NCBI GenBank assembly: GCA_913042885.1
Contig: CAJWLW010000119.1
Coordinates: 1-12,271, forward strand
Direction: 5' to 3'
Source: an uncultured Lentisphaeria bacterium
Lineage (GTDB): Bacteria > Verrucomicrobiota > Lentisphaeria > JABSQK01 > CAJWLW01
Length of the DNA stretch: 12,271 nt
Shown here: positions 1-6,595 of the stretch, one piece after another
Numbering within the stretch: position 1 is the stretch's first letter
How the letters are laid out: every line of letters starts with the position of its first letter
The notes under the pieces: model-generated
What the model saw: the letters and a program-made list of their open reading frames with translations, nothing else
What the model was told of the DNA's origin: nothing
The model's database searches: none
Made by a program: the position numbers and the translations under genes

Positions 1-70
1 TTTCCGGCCCCTGGTCCCACTTGCCGTAGTGGGCGTGTACATCGATGGCGGCAAGTTCGCGAATGTCCAT
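1..70 (-). CDS. Amidohydrolase-family protein, N-terminus only (partial, runs off the left edge)
   Basis: Read on the minus strand from ATG at 70, the window encodes 23 residues beginning MDIRELAAIDVHAHYG. The D-x-H-x-H arrangement (DVHAH, residues 10-14) close to the N-terminus is the first metal-binding motif of the amidohydrolase superfamily, most like the Amidohydro_2 (2-pyrone-4,6-dicarboxylate hydrolase / decarboxylase-like) branch, which holds a metal in a TIM barrel and hydrolyses or decarboxylates small cyclic acids and lactones. The start is not secure: the 20 bases upstream on this strand are pyrimidine-rich with no Shine-Dalgarno match, but no better in-frame ATG is seen. It is divergent from the secreted-protein gene at 446. 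Substrate cannot be told from 23 residues. Confidence 0.6.
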   Translation of the reverse strand, partial: MDIRELAAIDVHAHYGKWDQGPE

Positions 71-243
71 GAGGGGGGAGGTGAATCGGTGGTTGGACGA
101 TTGATGTTCGTGCTGCCGTGGCGGGGGCCTCCAGGGCGATTGGGGACAAGCCCGACGCCAACTCCGGCACCCGGAAAAAGGAAGCGTAGGGTACCCCCTC
201 CACGGCGACGTTTCAAGTAGATTTGAACGGCCGTATCCTTATC

Positions 244-271
244 TTGATTCACGGGAACATTGACCTATAAT
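244..271 (+). promoter_or_regulatory. Sigma70-type promoter for the 446 gene
   Basis: TTGATT (244-249) and a perfect TATAAT (266-271) are separated by 16 bases, close to the consensus spacing. Transcription would start near 278, giving a 5' leader of about 165 bases before the ATG at 446. This is the best promoter match in the window. It probably drives 446-2575 and, because the next gap is only 42 bases, the aldo/keto reductase at 2618 as well (inference). Confidence 0.6.
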
Positions 272-330
272 CAACAGCGTAGGATTCCTGCTCAATCATC
301 AACAGCAGGCTACCTTAATTACGACCTGAA

Positions 331-410
331 TTTCCCGAACTCAACCTCCAAACCTTAATCCTCAAATACCTCAACCTTTCGACCTCAATTTCCAAAACCG
401 TAATCCCACG
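331..410 (+). promoter_or_regulatory. C-rich, G-poor leader with imperfect repeats (possible Rho-loading or unstructured leader)
   Basis: By direct count, these 80 bases contain 31 C and only 4 G. Short motifs recur: GACCTGAATTTCCC at 323 and GACCTCAATTTCCA at 381; CTCAACCT at 340 and 370; TCCAAACCTTAATCC at 347 and the similar TCCAAAACCGTAATCC at 391. A long C-over-G stretch in a transcribed leader is the classic composition of a Rho utilisation site, and such RNA is also little structured. Either conditional termination before the 446 gene or an open ribosome-loading leader would fit. No function is proven. Confidence 0.35.
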
Positions 411-445
411 ATTGAGGGCGGAAGTATTCAGAGGAATCGCTGATC

Positions 446-2575
446 ATGAAAAAGCTCTATGTTCCTTTGCTCCTGGCCCTGGTAATTCATTCGGCAAGCT
501 CAGTGTTCGGCGGCCCGGCAGTCGAGATCGAAATTTTCCCCGAGCCGGGATGGATCGTGTTCCACGTCAATTACGGTTCACTGCGGTCGCTGCCGGACGG
601 TGCCTCGGTCGAGGTCCGGATAGCGGATGCCCAGGGGGCCGGAGTGCTCGTAAGGAAGGTCGAAACACTGCGACCCGATGAGTCTACGATCGACGTAGTC
701 CTGGTCGTCGCTGCTTTACCGCCGGGCGACTATCGCACTCGCACCACCGTGCTCTTGCGCGACGGTGAGCCGATCGGCGAGCCCGTCGAAACGCCCGTCT
801 CCTGGCCCGGCCAGGCCGAAGAGTTCAAAGGGATCAAGATACTGAACAATGTCGTCTGGGAACTTTTGAAGGTCGACCGCGAGACCATCGCTGGAACCAA
901 GACCTATGTCTTCAAGACCCCCAAGCGTCGCTGGGTGTACGTGGCGGCTGCCACAAAAGCGACCGGCGGCGCGCTGCGCATATCCCTCGGCGAGTATGGG
1001 GAGATCCTGTCGTTTGAAAAAGGCGAAAAGGCGGTAAAGGAAGCGATGCGGTATCTGCCGAAAGGCGAGCACAAACTGGTGATCGATGCACCTGCGGGAG
1101 GTGAGCTGGACAGTCTTCTTGTTCGGTCCATACCCGAGATTCTCCTGCATGAATTGTCGGGGTTGCATAGCTACAATGGCGATCCGGGGATGCCAGTGCT
1201 CGAGTTCTACAAAACCTATGTCATGGACAATGTCAATACGTTCATGGCCGACGTCAGAAATCCGCGGCTTCAGCCGCTGCTGAAGAAATGGAGAGAGGAC
1301 GGCGGGCGAGTGCTCGTCAACACGCATGCCAAAGGCGTTGCCTCGGGAATAACGTATTGTCCGCCCGAGGAAATTTATGAGTACATAGCCTCGTCCGTCG
1401 GCTTCACCAATCCCCTGGCAGACGGCACAATGTTGGACGAGTTCAGTGGGCCCTGCGTCAACTGTCCCTCTTATGCAGAGGCGCTGCGGAAGCTCAAGGC
1501 AACGCCGAAGTTCAAGGACAAGCTGCTCTACTTTTATGATACGAACATCGAATTCAATGGCGAGGACGGACGGGTACGGTTGAAAGCTGTTGTCGATACC
1601 GACTCGGTGATCATGTGGGAGCGCTACATGGGGACAGCGTGGGACAAGTTTCTGCCGAACCCCAGCGAGGCCGCGGTGCGCAACTTCTTCAAAACGGAAT
1701 ACGGCTTCGTCGGCATGGCGCGGACCTGTCGCAAGTGGGAACCGACAGCCATTGAGCACCTCGCGGTGTGCTTCGGATTCTTCTCGACGCCGGGCGGGCA
1801 TACCCTGAGCACCACGCCCTTTGTCAATCACAAGGTCTACCTTGACATGCAGTTCAACCTCGTGGTCAACAACCCCGCATTTTGGGGCACGTATGGACTC
1901 ATGGGGTATCACAGCAGCTACTCGGATGAGGAGACCCTTCGCTGGATTTGCCGACTCTTCCGGCACTATGGCATCGAAGGCAACACCGGGCCGGCGACAA
2001 ACGATCCTTATGAATCGCCGCATCTTGTCAACGGCGATTTTGCAAATGGGACGGAGGGCTGGACGATCTCTCCGGCCGAACAGGGCGGCATCCAAACCGC
2101 TCGCAAGCCGGGTCTCAGCGGGCTCCAAACGCGTTACGGCAGTTCGGAGGGCGATACCGGTTTGGTCACGACCCGAAGCGCGAAAGGCCCGAACACGATC
2201 ACCCAGGAGATCAAGGACCTTGAGCCCGGCAGGTTATACACTTTCCGCATGATCGGCTGCGACTACACGGACTTGTCCAAGCGCGAGAAACCGGCGTCGA
2301 GTGTCAAGTTGGACAACGTCGACCTGTTCCCCGACAAGTCGTTCGCCGCCGTTTTCCCCGACGTCTCCTTTGTGTCCATGAAACAGCACAAGACCTGGCT
2401 GACCTATTACTGGTATTTGTTCCGAGCCGAGGGCAAGCGCGCCCGCGTCACTATTACGGATTGGGCGACCGGCGACCAACCGGGCGGGCCGGTTGGACAG
2501 CAACTGATCTTCAACTACATTCAGGTGCATCCGTATTTTGCACCTGAAGGCAATGAAACCGTTAATTCACGTTGA
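446..2575 (+). CDS. Secreted carbohydrate-active protein of unassigned family, with C-terminal CBM-like module (709 aa)
   Basis: The ATG at 446 follows AGAGGA (430-435), and the protein opens with a Sec signal peptide: MKK, a hydrophobic run to about residue 21, and likely cleavage near VFG|GP (22). Residues about 25-125 look like an Ig-like beta-sandwich. Residues about 225-515 form a mixed alpha/beta region that could be a TIM-barrel hydrolase; DGTMLDEFSG places Asp331 and Glu332 at a plausible strand end, and aromatic-rich segments follow (GTYGLMGYHSSYSDEE). A linker leads to HLVNGDFANGTEGW (about 527-540), the usual opening of a CBM4/9-like galactose-binding fold that runs to the C-terminus. 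I do not recognise the central domain as a named glycoside hydrolase family; the acidic pair is only a candidate active site. Export and a sugar-binding module suggest extracellular or periplasmic polysaccharide attack. It is the first gene after the promoter at 244. Confidence 0.8.
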   Translation: MKKLYVPLLLALVIHSASSVFGGPAVEIEIFPEPGWIVFHVNYGSLRSLPDGASVEVRIADAQGAGVLVRKVETLRPDESTIDVVLVVAALPPGDYRTRTTVLLRDGEPIGEPVETPVSWPGQAEEFKGIKILNNVVWELLKVDRETIAGTKTYVFKTPKRRWVYVAAATKATGGALRISLGEYGEILSFEKGEKAVKEAMRYLPKGEHKLVIDAPAGGELDSLLVRSIPEILLHELSGLHSYNGDPGMPVLEFYKTYVMDNVNTFMADVRNPRLQPLLKKWREDGGRVLVNTHAKGVASGITYCPPEEIYEYIASSVGFTNPLADGTMLDEFSGPCVNCPSYAEALRKLKATPKFKDKLLYFYDTNIEFNGEDGRVRLKAVVDTDSVIMWERYMGTAWDKFLPNPSEAAVRNFFKTEYGFVGMARTCRKWEPTAIEHLAVCFGFFSTPGGHTLSTTPFVNHKVYLDMQFNLVVNNPAFWGTYGLMGYHSSYSDEETLRWICRLFRHYGIEGNTGPATNDPYESPHLVNGDFANGTEGWTISPAEQGGIQTARKPGLSGLQTRYGSSEGDTGLVTTRSAKGPNTITQEIKDLEPGRLYTFRMIGCDYTDLSKREKPASSVKLDNVDLFPDKSFAAVFPDVSFVSMKQHKTWLTYYWYLFRAEGKRARVTITDWATGDQPGGPVGQQLIFNYIQVHPYFAPEGNETVNSR

Positions 2576-2590
2576 TTCATGTTAATACAC
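2561..2590 (+). repeat. Three tandem 10-bp repeats (GTTrATwCAy)
   Basis: GTTAATTCAC, GTTGATTCAT and GTTAATACAC follow each other without spacing. They cover the last codons and stop (TGA, 2573-2575) of the secreted protein gene and end 27 bases before the aldo/keto reductase start. Ten-base spacing puts each copy on the same face of the helix, as expected for a cooperatively bound operator, but no promoter core is seen beside it. The run could also be a chance low-complexity tract. Confidence 0.45.
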
Positions 2591-2617
2591 GGTTCAGTAT
2601 CACGGGAGGAATGAGAG

Positions 2618-3610
2618 ATGGCAATGAAACGCGTATTGCTGGGTAAAAGCAGGATCGAGGTCAGCGAGTTGTGCCTGGGCACGATGCAGTTTGGCCCATC
2701 GTGCGACGAGGCGGAAGCGGACCGGATCATCTCGGCAGCCCTCGAACGTGGCGCCAACTTTATCGACACCGCGGCGGCCTACGGCAGCGGCGAGGGCGAG
2801 TCGATGCTGGGCCGCATTTTGAAAGGCAAGCGCGACCAGGCGGTCATCGCGACCAAGCTTCCGACCTTCACCGAGACCGAAGACATCGCCCAAAGCCTCG
2901 ACGAGAGCCTCGAACGCTTGCAGACGGATTGCGTCGACCTTTACCTGATGCATTTTCCCAAGGTGGGCATGGACCCGCGGGGGATCATGTCGGCGTTCAA
3001 CGACGCGGTCGTGGCCGGTAAAACGCGGGCCATCGGGTGCTGCAACTGTCCGGCATGGCTGGTCGAACACTTCAACGGGATCGCCGCAGTCGAAGGCTGG
3101 GCGCCGATGACTTGTCATCAGGTGCCTTATAACCCGATCGAGCGCGGGATCGAGGTCGAGATACTGCCCCAGGCGAAGACGACCAACGTTGCGATCACCG
3201 TATACCGATCACTGCTGATGGGGGTTTTGTCAGGCAAGTATACCAAGGACGGCCCCGTCCCGGAAGGTTCGCGCGGGGCCCTGGATCACAAGAAGAAACG
3301 GCCGCAGGGACTGATGGAGCGCCATGGCGATGCTCTCGACAAGTTCAAAGCCTTCGCCGACGGCCTGGGGGTGACGCCCGCGCAGCTGGCTATCGCCTGG
3401 GTTCGCCACTGCCCCGCGGTAACTTCCCCCCTGGTCGGATTCAGTTCGTTGCGGCAGTTGGATTCTACCCTCGGTGCGTTTGATATTGATCTGACCGATG
3501 AACAGCACGCCGAAATTGCCGACATTTTCGATGCAGAGGTTAAGGAAGAGACCTGTGGCAAGCTCCCGCTGTTCAGGCGTAAGCTGGATCTGGTCGCCTC
3601 GGAGGACTGA
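2618..3610 (+). CDS. Aldo/keto reductase family oxidoreductase (330 aa)
   Basis: A strong ribosome site, GGGAGGA (2604-2610), lies 7 bases before ATG 2618. The protein is a full-length (alpha/beta)8-barrel aldo/keto reductase: the catalytic tetrad is visible as Asp50 (FIDTAAAYG), Tyr55, Lys80 (IATKLPT) and His112 (LYLMHFP), and the C-terminal SSLRQLDSTL segment fits the NAD(P)H phosphate/adenine-binding loop. Members reduce carbonyls of sugars and aldehydes, or oxidise sugar alcohols, with NAD(P)H in the cytoplasm. It lies 42 bases after the secreted carbohydrate-active gene, so it is likely in the same transcript and may handle a released sugar (inference). It is closest to the YajO/YghZ-like and sugar dehydrogenase-like groups by general appearance, but substrate is not predictable. 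Confidence 0.93.
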   Translation: MAMKRVLLGKSRIEVSELCLGTMQFGPSCDEAEADRIISAALERGANFIDTAAAYGSGEGESMLGRILKGKRDQAVIATKLPTFTETEDIAQSLDESLERLQTDCVDLYLMHFPKVGMDPRGIMSAFNDAVVAGKTRAIGCCNCPAWLVEHFNGIAAVEGWAPMTCHQVPYNPIERGIEVEILPQAKTTNVAITVYRSLLMGVLSGKYTKDGPVPEGSRGALDHKKKRPQGLMERHGDALDKFKAFADGLGVTPAQLAIAWVRHCPAVTSPLVGFSSLRQLDSTLGAFDIDLTDEQHAEIADIFDAEVKEETCGKLPLFRRKLDLVASED

Positions 3611-3798
3611 GAGCGCAGCCACAGTGTGTTTCCGATCAACAGAATGGCCAGGGCCTTCGGACCGCTTGCTGCGATCCATTCGGGTGAACTCGGCGGTTTT
3701 ACTTTCCCGACGGCGACGCGGCGATTATCAAGCAGATCAGGACGATGGTCGAGACCGACAACGCCGTGTGCCTGGCGGATATCAAATTCGACAGGTGA
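3611..3798 (+). pseudogene. Frameshifted gene remnant of unknown family
   Basis: Directly after the aldo/keto reductase stop, one frame reads FPINRMARAFGPLAAIHSGE followed by LGG, up to the T-run at 3697-3700. The next frame continues as FYFPDGDAAIIKQIR (3697 onward) and ends in AVCLADIKFDR plus TGA at 3796-3798. Adding a single T to the TTTT run would join the two into one sensible protein segment of about 60 residues ending at 3798. This is what a decaying gene with a one-base deletion, or a sequencing error in a homopolymer, looks like. No family was recognised, and no start with a ribosome site is seen; GTG 3626 is the only candidate. Confidence 0.45.
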
Positions 3799-3851
3799 TG
3801 GGGCAATGCTTCAATTCACCGTAACGCGTTTGCGAACGGCCATGGAAATTC

Positions 3852-3857
3852 AGGAGA
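3852..3857 (+). promoter_or_regulatory. Ribosome binding site deciding the start of the propeller protein
   Basis: AGGAGA lies 7 bases before ATG 3865 and only 4 bases before the in-frame GTG at 3862. The spacing favours ATG 3865 as the start. Confidence 0.6.
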
Positions 3858-3864
3858 ACTCGTG

Positions 3865-5331
3865 ATGATCGAAATTGCCGGCGGCGTCCCTACAATGCAG
3901 GTTGAAACGGCGGTGCTTTTCGCCTTTGATGACACCTGCCTGCCCTTTCGCCGCAACCTGCGAATGCACCTGATTCATGGCAAGAGCCGTATCCACGGCG
4001 AACCCGGGGCGGAAAAGACCCCGATCGTCCTCGCCAACGGGCCGCCGGGGGCGCACGACGAAGAGGTCCAATACTACGGCACGACAATCCGCATAGGCGA
4101 CGAGCTGCGGATGTGGTATATGGGGCGCATCCACGGCGACACTGTAGCCGTGAACTACGTGGGAGAATCGGGACGACTCTGTTACGCCGTGAGCCGCGAC
4201 GGCGTGCACTGGGAAAAACCGGCCCTGGGCCTGGTTGATTACAAGGGATCAAAAGCCAACAACCTCGTAGACTTCCCGCAGGACGAGGACATCTCCGCCG
4301 GCCCCGTCATTTACGATCCTGAAGACCCGGATCCGAGTCGGCGCTTCAAGATCAATTACGAAGCCGGCTGCTATGGGAATCGAATGTGCGTGGCGTACAG
4401 CCCGGACGGCCTGCACTGGACGCCAAGCCCGCGCAATCCGGTCGGCCCCCGTCTCGAGCAGTCCGGGCTGATCAGATGGAACGGCTGCTACTACGTCAAC
4501 GGCCAGGGGGGCGGGCATCCCGGGCGCTTTCGCCAAATGCTGACCTACGCCTCCTACGACTTCGAACACTGGAGCGAGGCGACTGTCCTCAGCCTGCAGC
4601 GCAGCCCCTTGATCGAAGGTCCCAGCACCGAGGACCGCACGCGCACCGGCGAGGAGGTCCACTTGGGTGCGGCCCTGCACGCGCGGGGCAATGTCATCCT
4701 CGGGATCTACGGTCAGTGGCACGGCGAGCCGGCGGGCGACCGGCGTTACGTAACAATGGATCTGGGACTGTTGATCAGTCACGACGCCATGCATTTCCGT
4801 GAGCCGATTCCCGGCTTTCGCTTCATCCCGGCCCGGGAGGAGCTGGACTCGACTATTGGCTACGGGCCGGCACTCATGCAGGGGCAGGGCATGGCGAACA
4901 TGGGCGACCTGTCGCTCTATTGGTATGCCCTCTGGCGGCATGACGGGCAGGTGCGGCTGGCCACTTGGGAACGCGACCGGTTCGGCTATGTCACGCCTGA
5001 TGATCCGAGAGAAGAAGCGCGACTGATCAGCTGTCCAGTCTGTGCTGATAACGGCGAGACGCGGGTGTTTCTCAATGTATCGGGACTCGGCGAGTACGCC
5101 ATGGTGCGCGTCGAGCTGCTCGATCTCGAGTTCAGGCCGCTGGCGGGATATTCCGGCGCCGATGCGGCGCTGGTGCGTGAGTCGGGCCTGCGCGTACCGG
5201 TGCAGTGGGGTGGCCAGAACGCCCTGCCCGCCACCGGCCAACCGCTGCGCCTGGCTGTTGCCCTCGGCCCCGTCGGGCCAGACTGCCCGCGGCCGGAGGA
5301 CATCCGGATCCACGCCTTGTACGTGAATTGA
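3865..5331 (+). CDS. GH32/GH43-like beta-propeller carbohydrate-active protein (488 aa)
   Basis: No signal peptide is visible, so the protein is probably cytoplasmic. The first about 375 residues look like a five-bladed propeller: an Asp-box-like S-x-D-x-x-H-[W/F] motif recurs once per repeat (VSRDGVHW 109-116, SPDGLHW 179-185, SYDFEHW about 230-236, SHDAMHF 305-311). The segment MWYMGRIHG and the pattern LCYAVSRDGVHWEKP, followed by a conserved-looking YKGSKANNLV, are typical of sucrase/ferredoxin-like GH32/43 relatives common in planctomycete-type genomes. Residues about 385-488 form a separate beta-sandwich, as in GH32. These enzymes cleave beta-fructosides, arabinosides or xylosides, but I cannot confirm the full catalytic acid triad by eye, and related non-enzymatic propellers exist. 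It follows the gene remnant by 66 bases. Confidence 0.75.
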   Translation: MIEIAGGVPTMQVETAVLFAFDDTCLPFRRNLRMHLIHGKSRIHGEPGAEKTPIVLANGPPGAHDEEVQYYGTTIRIGDELRMWYMGRIHGDTVAVNYVGESGRLCYAVSRDGVHWEKPALGLVDYKGSKANNLVDFPQDEDISAGPVIYDPEDPDPSRRFKINYEAGCYGNRMCVAYSPDGLHWTPSPRNPVGPRLEQSGLIRWNGCYYVNGQGGGHPGRFRQMLTYASYDFEHWSEATVLSLQRSPLIEGPSTEDRTRTGEEVHLGAALHARGNVILGIYGQWHGEPAGDRRYVTMDLGLLISHDAMHFREPIPGFRFIPAREELDSTIGYGPALMQGQGMANMGDLSLYWYALWRHDGQVRLATWERDRFGYVTPDDPREEARLISCPVCADNGETRVFLNVSGLGEYAMVRVELLDLEFRPLAGYSGADAALVRESGLRVPVQWGGQNALPATGQPLRLAVALGPVGPDCPRPEDIRIHALYVN

Positions 5332-5550
5332 TGGCTGTGCGGGAAAGTGTGTTGTCAATGCCCGCGACCGCTCGCACCGTGCACGCGAACCGCCTTTCCT
5401 CGATACCTTGAAAAAAGCGGGCAACCGATGCACTTTTGTCTTTAGCGGCCCGGCTACTATGTTATACGCTATGGTGGCAGTGCCTTATACTGTGTCCATT
5501 TTTTGGTGGCCAGATTGATTGCGATTCCACTCGCTTGGAGTAGTACAGCC
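5332..5550. other. Intergenic region before pseudopilin A, with weak promoter-like boxes
   Basis: After the propeller gene there is a short GCGGG/CCCGC inverted repeat (5339-5343 with 5361-5365) without a T-run. TTGTCT (5436-5441) and TATGTT (5458-5463) are 16 bases apart and could form a weak sigma70 promoter; TATACT at 5486-5491 is a second -10-like box without a matching -35. No coding potential is evident. It shares no obvious similarity with the region before pseudopilin C. Confidence 0.3.
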
Positions 5551-6447
5551 ATGAATCAGAGGAAAGTATCGGCTCAACGGAGATACGGCTTCACCCTAAT
5601 TGAATTTCTGGGGCGTCCTTCGACTGCGCCAAGGAATTTAATCAGGCCTCGAAGCGGCGCAATTCGTTCGCGTTTCACGCTCATCGAATTGCTGGTGGTG
5701 ATCGCCATCATTGCCATCCTGGCTTCGATGCTGCTGCCCGCGTTGAACCTGGCAAGAGGCAAAGGGCAACAGGCGGTATGTATCAGCAACCTGAAGCAGA
5801 TATATCTGGGCTTTTACATGTATTCCGACGACGAAGATGGTGTCGTGCCGCCCTGTTCTGTCAATGCGCCGAGCTGGTCGAAGGGGTACTGTGCTTGTTG
5901 TGATCGAGACTGGATGGCGTTTATATCAGGATATTTAGGTTCGGACCAAAATACTGGTAATTGTGGCGGGGCCATTATCGGCATCGGTATTTTTATATGC
6001 CCCAGCGATGGGCATGAGCACGGGTACAAGCCCAATTCTAATCCAGTCAGTGTTGACCGCGATAGCATCTCCTATGGCTACAATGCCTCGAACGTGGGGT
6101 CCCACCAGTCGACCAACGGTCCTCTTCCGGACGAGACTACGTGGCGCAAGATGGAAACTATCCCGTCGCCTGGTCTGACTCTTACTTTCGCGGACGGGGC
6201 GGGAGCTGGCCGGCAGTTAGGCGCCAGCCCGCGGTACAGCAATTGGATTTTTTCGTATGGCTACGGCGTCGACATACAGCGACATGGCAATGGCGGTAAC
6301 GCGGTTTTCATAGACGGTCATGCACAGTTCTGCCCGGATGACGATTTCCTTATTCGTGTACCGAATATTTCACCCGACATCCCGTTTCCCGCCTATAATG
6401 GATGGATGTCCTATGACGGCACGACCTGCCCGGCGGGGTATCGATAA
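5551..6447 (+). CDS. Type II secretion pseudopilin-like protein A, H-X9-DG type, with split prepilin signal (298 aa)
   Basis: The protein has a class III prepilin leader ([13 protein letters not shown]) with the peptidase site at G13|F14. After FTLIE (14-18) a 23-residue Arg/Pro-rich stretch intervenes before a second [20 protein letters not shown] (from Phe42), the hydrophobic helix that anchors pilins and pseudopilins. The rest is a globular domain with CPSDGH and RDSISYGYN, the H-X9-DG motif (His245, Asp255-Gly256), and a C-terminal PAGYR. Such proteins are handled by prepilin peptidase and assembled by type II secretion/type IV pilus-like machinery in the inner membrane; none of that machinery is in this window. 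ATG 5551 is preferred over the upstream GTG 5503 because it puts the cleavage site at residue 13, as in the three paralogues; GGAG (5536-5539) is a weak ribosome site. It pairs with gene B, 148 bases downstream. Confidence 0.93.
   Translation: MNQRKVSAQRRYGFTLIEFLGRPSTAPRNLIRPRSGAIRSRFTLIELLVVIAIIAILASMLLPALNLARGKGQQAVCISNLKQIYLGFYMYSDDEDGVVPPCSVNAPSWSKGYCACCDRDWMAFISGYLGSDQNTGNCGGAIIGIGIFICPSDGHEHGYKPNSNPVSVDRDSISYGYNASNVGSHQSTNGPLPDETTWRKMETIPSPGLTLTFADGAGAGRQLGASPRYSNWIFSYGYGVDIQRHGNGGNAVFIDGHAQFCPDDDFLIRVPNISPDIPFPAYNGWMSYDGTTCPAGYR
5590..5673 (+). repeat. 84-bp in-frame insertion between duplicated FTLIE codons in gene A
   Basis: The sequences starting at 5590 and 5674 agree at 18 of 22 bases and both encode FTLIE followed by a Leu codon nearby. 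The two copies are exactly 28 codons apart. Inside lie CTTCGA (5618-5623) with TCGAAG (5649-5654), and TGCGCC (5625-5630) with GGCGCA (5656-5661); the two pairs interleave, so a pseudoknot-like fold is possible. Paralogues B and D lack the insert. It resembles a small palindromic element that landed in the gene with duplication of its target. Confidence 0.6.
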
Positions 6448-6595
6448 CCTTTTTCTGATTTCCGACCAGCGCAGAACGGCATCTTGCTTACGTGGGTGTT
6501 ACGGGTCACGACGGGGGGTAGGGAATTTGAAATGATCGGCTATCGAAAAGTCAGTTCAACACCTGTCATTGGCTCTCTCTTCCCCCGATTCTGCC
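6448..6595 (+). repeat. Intergenic spacer of pair A/B, conserved with the C/D spacer
   Basis: This spacer aligns along nearly its whole length with 10941-11097. Preserved blocks include CTTTTTCTGATT just after the stop, CCGACCAGCGCAGAACGG, GGGTGTTACGGGTC, GGGAATTTGAAAT and GGCTATCGA. Short gaps (about 9 bases in total) separate the two. The last 25 bases before gene B are pyrimidine-rich with no Shine-Dalgarno sequence. The similarity fits a recent cassette duplication. A conserved promoter or small RNA inside it is possible but not shown. Confidence 0.7.

Larger units (their letters stand above)
71..445. other. Divergent intergenic region with promoter and leader
   Basis: This 375-base gap separates the minus-strand amidohydrolase from the plus-strand secreted protein. 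Bases 71-220 can be read as a 63-residue ORF, but it is Pro/Arg/Gly-rich, has no ribosome site and no recognisable family, so I treat it as noncoding. The right half holds a sigma70-type promoter (244-271) and a C-rich, G-poor leader (about 300-410), both listed separately. No tRNA or known riboswitch fold was recognised. Confidence 0.6.

Noticed and set aside
716..2128. 470-residue open frame on the minus strand inside the secreted-protein gene
   Set aside because: The plus-strand gene has a signal peptide, a ribosome site and recognisable modules over the same bases; the minus frame is a GC-driven shadow without family resemblance.
2561..2600. CRISPR-like short repeats
   Set aside because: The three copies are adjacent 10-mers with no spacers; no CRISPR array or cas gene is seen anywhere in the window.
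4249..5433. 394-residue minus-strand open frame opposite the propeller gene
   Set aside because: The plus strand has repeated Asp-box-like motifs in the real frame; the minus frame has no motif and no ribosome site.
5503..5550. Upstream in-frame start (GTG 5503) for gene A
   Set aside because: It would add 16 residues that have no counterpart in the paralogues and put the cleavage site at residue 29 instead of 13.
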